Positions 6,212 through 8,253 of a stretch of DNA of 8,253 nt are shown piece by piece (position 1 is the first letter of the stretch; each line of letters starts with the position of its first letter). The position numbers and the translations under genes were made by a program. Source of the DNA: an uncultured Blautia sp. (GTDB lineage: Bacteria; Bacillota; Clostridia; Lachnospirales; Lachnospiraceae); the NCBI GenBank assembly GCA_934371915.1, contig CAKROE010000103.1:1-8253 (forward strand), written 5' to 3'. Below the pieces are notes generated by a model. The model did no database searches, was not told the DNA's origin, and saw nothing but the letters and a program-made list of their open reading frames with translations.

Positions 6212-6625
6212 ATGGCAGTAGTAAAAGAACTGATCCGTACAGAAGAAAATGGAGGAATCAGCTTTGGCAATTATGATTTGCCGGCAAAATCAAAAGTATC
6301 TGATTTTCCATATCAGGGAGATGTTTATAAAGTTAAGACATTTAAAGAGATCACCAAACTGGAACGTAATGGAATGTTTGTATATGAGTCCGTACCGGGA
6401 ACCGCTGTATATTCTCTGAAACAGGATGGTTCCAGTATGGAATTTGAAGTAGAAGGTGCCGAAGATGCGCAGATCACTGTTGAGATGGAAGCAGACACAG
6501 AGTACAGCGTTTCCATTAATGGAGAAGATACCGGTAAGATGCAGACAAATCTTGGCGGCAAGCTTTCTTTCAGCGTAGAACTGGGTGGAGATGCAGCGGT
6601 ATCAGTTAAGGTTGAAAAATGCTAA
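6212..6625 (+). CDS. Conserved-looking protein of unknown function, coupled to radA
   Basis: This is a 137-residue acidic soluble protein with no signal peptide or membrane helix. The N-terminal part (1-65) contains NYDLPAKSKVSDFPYQGDVYKVKTF and 'TKLERNGMFVYESVPGTAV'. The C-terminal part (about 66-135) alternates short strands and turns (FEVEGAEDAQITVEMEA, YSVSINGEDTG, GKLSFSVELG, AAVSVKVEK), suggesting a small beta-sandwich. The only Cys is the last residue, which is forced by the ATGCTAA overlap with radA. ATG 6212 has AGGGAGG (6195-6201) 10 nt upstream, and codon use matches its neighbours, so it is a real gene. From memory, similar Lachnospiraceae proteins have sometimes been labelled 'endosialidase', but nothing catalytic is visible here to support that name. 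The function is not assigned. Confidence 0.85.
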   Translation: MAVVKELIRTEENGGISFGNYDLPAKSKVSDFPYQGDVYKVKTFKEITKLERNGMFVYESVPGTAVYSLKQDGSSMEFEVEGAEDAQITVEMEADTEYSVSINGEDTGKMQTNLGGKLSFSVELGGDAAVSVKVEKC

Positions 6626-8001
6626 AAAATAAAAAGATCGTTTATTTTTGTCAGGAATGTGGATATGAATCGTCCAAATGGATGGGACAGTGTCCGGGAT
6701 GCCGGGCTTGGAACACATTTGTAGAGGAAACAGTATCTACAAAAAAGACTTCTTCTGTGGGCGGCAGTTTGCAGAGCACTTCCAGAAGAACTGAACCGGT
6801 AGTACTGAAAGATATTCGCCTTTCAGAAGATGAACGGCGGCTGACGAAGATAGGAGAGCTTGACAGAGTGCTCGGGGGCGGTATCGTTCCCGGCTCGCTT
6901 GTATTAGTGGGTGGAGATCCGGGAATCGGAAAATCCACCCTTCTTTTACAGGTATGCAGAAATCTTGCGTTGTCAGGCAATTCTGTTTTGTACATTTCCG
7001 GTGAGGAATCTTTGCGTCAGATCAAGCTGCGTGCAGAAAGAATTGGAGAGTTTAATGAAAATCTCCAATTACTGTGTGAGACAAATCTGGAAATCATAAG
7101 AGAAGTCATTGAACGCAAGAAGCCGGATATGGTTGTGATTGATTCTATACAGACAATGTTCCACGAGGATATCAGTTCTGCACCGGGCAGTGTTTCGCAG
7201 GTAAGAGAATCTACGAATGTACTGATGCAGATTGCAAAGGGACAGGGCGTTTCTATTTTTATTGTCGGACATGTGACAAAAGAAGGAAATGTTGCCGGCC
7301 CGAGGGTACTGGAACATATGGTGGATACGGTGCTTTATTTTGAGGGTGACCGTCATGCGTCATATCGTATTTTGCGTGCAGTGAAGAATCGTTTTGGCTC
7401 AACAAATGAGATTGGCGTTTTTGAAATGCGTAATACGGGGCTTGAAGAAGTCAAAAATCCATCAGAATTTATGCTAAATGGAAAGCCAAACGGAACATCC
7501 GGTTCGATTGTGGCATGTTCTATGGAAGGAACGCGACCGATTCTTGTTGAGATTCAGGCACTGGTATGTCAGAGCAATTTCGGAATACCAAGAAGAACTG
7601 CGGTGGGTACAGATTTTAATCGTGTGAATCTTCTGATGGCGGTACTTGAGAAAAAGGTTGGAATCCATCTGGCAGCGTGTGATGCTTATGTAAATATTGC
7701 CGGTGGTATGAAGATGACAGAACCTGCGATAGACCTTGGAATTTCACTGGCAGTTGTATCAAGTTGTAAGGATATCATCATTCCGGACTCTGTGATTGCG
7801 TTTGGGGAAGTCGGACTCAGTGGCGAGGTACGTGCTGTCAGTATGGCGGGGCAACGAGTTGCAGAAGCCAAAAAACTGGGCTTTGATACCGTGATCTTAC
7901 CGGAAGTCTGCAAATCATCTGTGGGAAAAGTTACAGGCGTGAATCTGATCTACGTATCCTGGATTCAGGATGCGATTCGATTCATTATGAAGAACAATTA
8001 A
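6619..8001 (+). CDS. radA: DNA repair protein RadA (Sms), RecA-like branch-migration ATPase
   Basis: This 460-residue cytoplasmic helicase-like ATPase acts with RecA in recombination intermediate processing. Visible in order are a four-Cys zinc finger (C11, C14, C25, C28), a RecA-like ATPase core with Walker A GGDPGIGKST (98-107) and Walker B MVVIDSIQT (171-179), the RadA-specific KNRFG motif (256-260), and a C-terminal Lon-protease-like domain (about 290-455) including EPAIDLGISLAVVSS. Length is normal (about 455-460). ATG 6619 overlaps the preceding stop by 7 nt and has only AAGG (6608-6611) as a ribosome site, so translation is probably coupled to the 137-residue protein. The usual Firmicute follower disA is absent; an rRNA promoter region follows instead. 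Confidence 0.97.
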   Translation: MLKNKKIVYFCQECGYESSKWMGQCPGCRAWNTFVEETVSTKKTSSVGGSLQSTSRRTEPVVLKDIRLSEDERRLTKIGELDRVLGGGIVPGSLVLVGGDPGIGKSTLLLQVCRNLALSGNSVLYISGEESLRQIKLRAERIGEFNENLQLLCETNLEIIREVIERKKPDMVVIDSIQTMFHEDISSAPGSVSQVRESTNVLMQIAKGQGVSIFIVGHVTKEGNVAGPRVLEHMVDTVLYFEGDRHASYRILRAVKNRFGSTNEIGVFEMRNTGLEEVKNPSEFMLNGKPNGTSGSIVACSMEGTRPILVEIQALVCQSNFGIPRRTAVGTDFNRVNLLMAVLEKKVGIHLAACDAYVNIAGGMKMTEPAIDLGISLAVVSSCKDIIIPDSVIAFGEVGLSGEVRAVSMAGQRVAEAKKLGFDTVILPEVCKSSVGKVTGVNLIYVSWIQDAIRFIMKNN

Positions 8002-8030
8002 AAAATATTGTAAAAATATTAAAAAAGGTG

Positions 8031-8059
8031 TTGACAGTCTGGTTAGAAAGTGATATTCT
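8031..8059 (+). promoter_or_regulatory. Strong rRNA-type promoter P1
   Basis: A perfect -35 TTGACA (8031-8036), a 17-bp spacer and TATTCT (8054-8059) preceded by TGA (8051-8053) form a strong TGn-extended promoter. The predicted start, 7 nt after the -10, is G8066. The upstream flank (8000-8028) is very A/T rich and UP-element-like. The whole promoter is embedded in a dyad (8032-8072). The next identifiable transcribed unit is the rRNA leader. Confidence 0.86.
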
Positions 8060-8072
8060 AACTGAGCTGTCA
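8032..8072. repeat. 41-bp symmetric dyad coincident with promoter P1
   Basis: TGACAG (8032-8037) mirrors CTGTCA (8067-8072), and GTTAGAA (8042-8048) mirrors TTCTAAC (8056-8062), both about the same centre at 8052. The intervening bases give three further G-T pairs and one mismatch per side. The outer arms cover the -35 and the predicted start, and the inner right arm covers the -10. Because most of it lies upstream of the predicted start, it would act mainly as DNA, or as a hairpin only in read-through RNA from radA. Confidence 0.65.
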
Positions 8073-8073
8073 C

Positions 8074-8090
8074 AAAGAATTGATTCTTTT
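8074..8090 (+). repeat. Perfect A/T-rich palindrome, possible weak terminator of radA
   Basis: AAAGAAT (8074-8080) and ATTCTTT (8083-8089) are perfect reverse complements around TG, followed by T at 8090. As RNA it would be a weak A-U stem, with the T residues largely inside the stem, so it is a poor intrinsic terminator. No GC-rich terminator was found between radA and the rRNA promoters. Confidence 0.35.
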
Positions 8091-8097
8091 GAATAAA

Positions 8098-8130
8098 CAA
8101 TTTGAAAAGTTTTGAAAAAACTAAAAAAGT
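8098..8130. promoter_or_regulatory. A-tract (UP-like) element upstream of P2
   Basis: Three A-tracts (8105-8108, 8115-8120, 8123-8128), centred roughly 11 and 8 bp apart, lie directly upstream of the P2 -35, with a repeated TTTGAAAA. This is typical of curved or UP-element DNA that boosts rRNA promoters by binding the polymerase alpha C-terminal domain. The assignment is from composition and position only. Confidence 0.42.
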
Positions 8131-8132
8131 TG

Positions 8133-8161
8133 TTGACAAGGAATGCGAGATGTGATAGGCT
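8133..8161 (+). promoter_or_regulatory. Strong rRNA-type promoter P2
   Basis: A perfect TTGACA (8133-8138), a 17-bp spacer and TAGGCT (8156-8161) preceded by TGA (8153-8155) repeat the P1 design, with G8168 at the predicted +1 and GAG around the start in both. TAGGCT-type -10 boxes recur in clostridial rRNA promoters, as I recall. Two closely spaced strong promoters and no coding sequence downstream within the window point to an rRNA operon. Confidence 0.86.
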
Positions 8162-8167
8162 AGTCGA

Positions 8168-8253
8168 GTCGTCGATGAGACGGCGAGTTAAGAACCTTGA
8201 TAACTAAACAGTGAAACACATACGATTCTCGAAAAATTCACAATGAACACTTA
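8168..8253 (+). other. rRNA operon leader (pre-16S), 16S gene just beyond the window
   Basis: The segment begins with a hairpin, GTCGTC (8168-8173) with GACGGC (8179-8184) and a GATGA loop, one pair being G-U. CCTTGATAACTAAACAG (8195-8211) then closely resembles the boxA-containing Firmicute pre-rRNA leader ('CTTTGAAAACTAAACA' type) used for antitermination. The remaining bases to 8253 are A/T rich with no open frame; GTGAA (8211-8215) can pair with the later TTCAC. The 16S 5' end itself (AGAGTTTGATCCTGG) is not in the window, so the operon is inferred. Confidence 0.74.

Noticed and set aside
148..6625. Both PurM and the 137-residue protein end in Cys at a 7-nt overlap
   Set aside because: The overlap ATG-Y-TAA forces the last codon to be TGY (Cys), so the shared C-terminal Cys is geometry rather than function.
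6212..6625. 'Endosialidase' as a name for the 137-residue protein
   Set aside because: The protein is far too small for a sialidase beta-propeller and shows no catalytic motif. The label appears to be an inherited annotation, recalled from memory only.
7915..8139. 74-codon - strand frame over the radA end and rRNA promoters
   Set aside because: It would run through two strong promoters in reverse. Its Phe/Leu-rich translation comes from A-tracts, and it has no supporting ribosome site.

Overview
The window looks like chromosomal DNA from a low-to-mid GC Firmicute, most likely a gut Lachnospiraceae member (Blautia/Dorea/Roseburia-like). The grounds are strong Shine-Dalgarno sites, TGn-extended -10 promoters, the sequence style of PurN, PurD, ClpC and RadA, and the layout. 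Every gene is on the + strand. There is no phage, IS, CRISPR or tRNA signature. It is mostly core housekeeping DNA, and the unusual content is in the regulatory regions and in which genes are neighbours.

Region 1 (1-2082) is the distal end of a de novo purine operon. It holds the C-terminus of PurM, then PurN (7-nt overlap), then PurD. These supply phosphoribosylamine/GAR, formyl-GAR and AIR steps of IMP synthesis; purH does not lie between purN and purD.

Region 2 (2083-3024) is a single-gene unit with its own extended -10 promoter. It encodes a 254-residue SseB-family protein that reads as two related half-domains and ends at a clear rho-independent terminator.

Region 3 (3025-6071) is a small GntR regulator of the YtrA type followed 64 nt later by clpC, with no obvious promoter or terminator between them. 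A long imperfect dyad covers the candidate -10 and the start of the transcript. In many Firmicutes ctsR-mcsA-mcsB precede clpC; here none of them is present and no CtsR box or CIRCE element was seen. ClpC nevertheless keeps the two N-domain glutamates equivalent to those that bind phospho-arginine in Bacillus.

Region 4 (6072-8001) begins with a TGn-extended promoter whose -35 lies in a 6-bp inverted repeat, followed by a structured 5' leader, a 137-residue protein of unknown function, and radA, which overlaps it by 7 nt.

Region 5 (8002-8253) has no gene. It carries two very similar strong promoters (TTGACA, 17-bp spacer, TGn-extended -10, G at the predicted start) and a structured leader with a Firmicute pre-16S-like segment. 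It is almost certainly the start of an rRNA operon whose 16S gene begins just beyond the window. The upstream promoter lies inside a nearly symmetric 41-bp dyad.

The most interesting candidates are the YtrA-regulator/clpC pairing with its promoter dyad, the dyad-embedded rRNA promoter, and the uncharacterised protein coupled to radA. No wholly new multi-gene system is evident.
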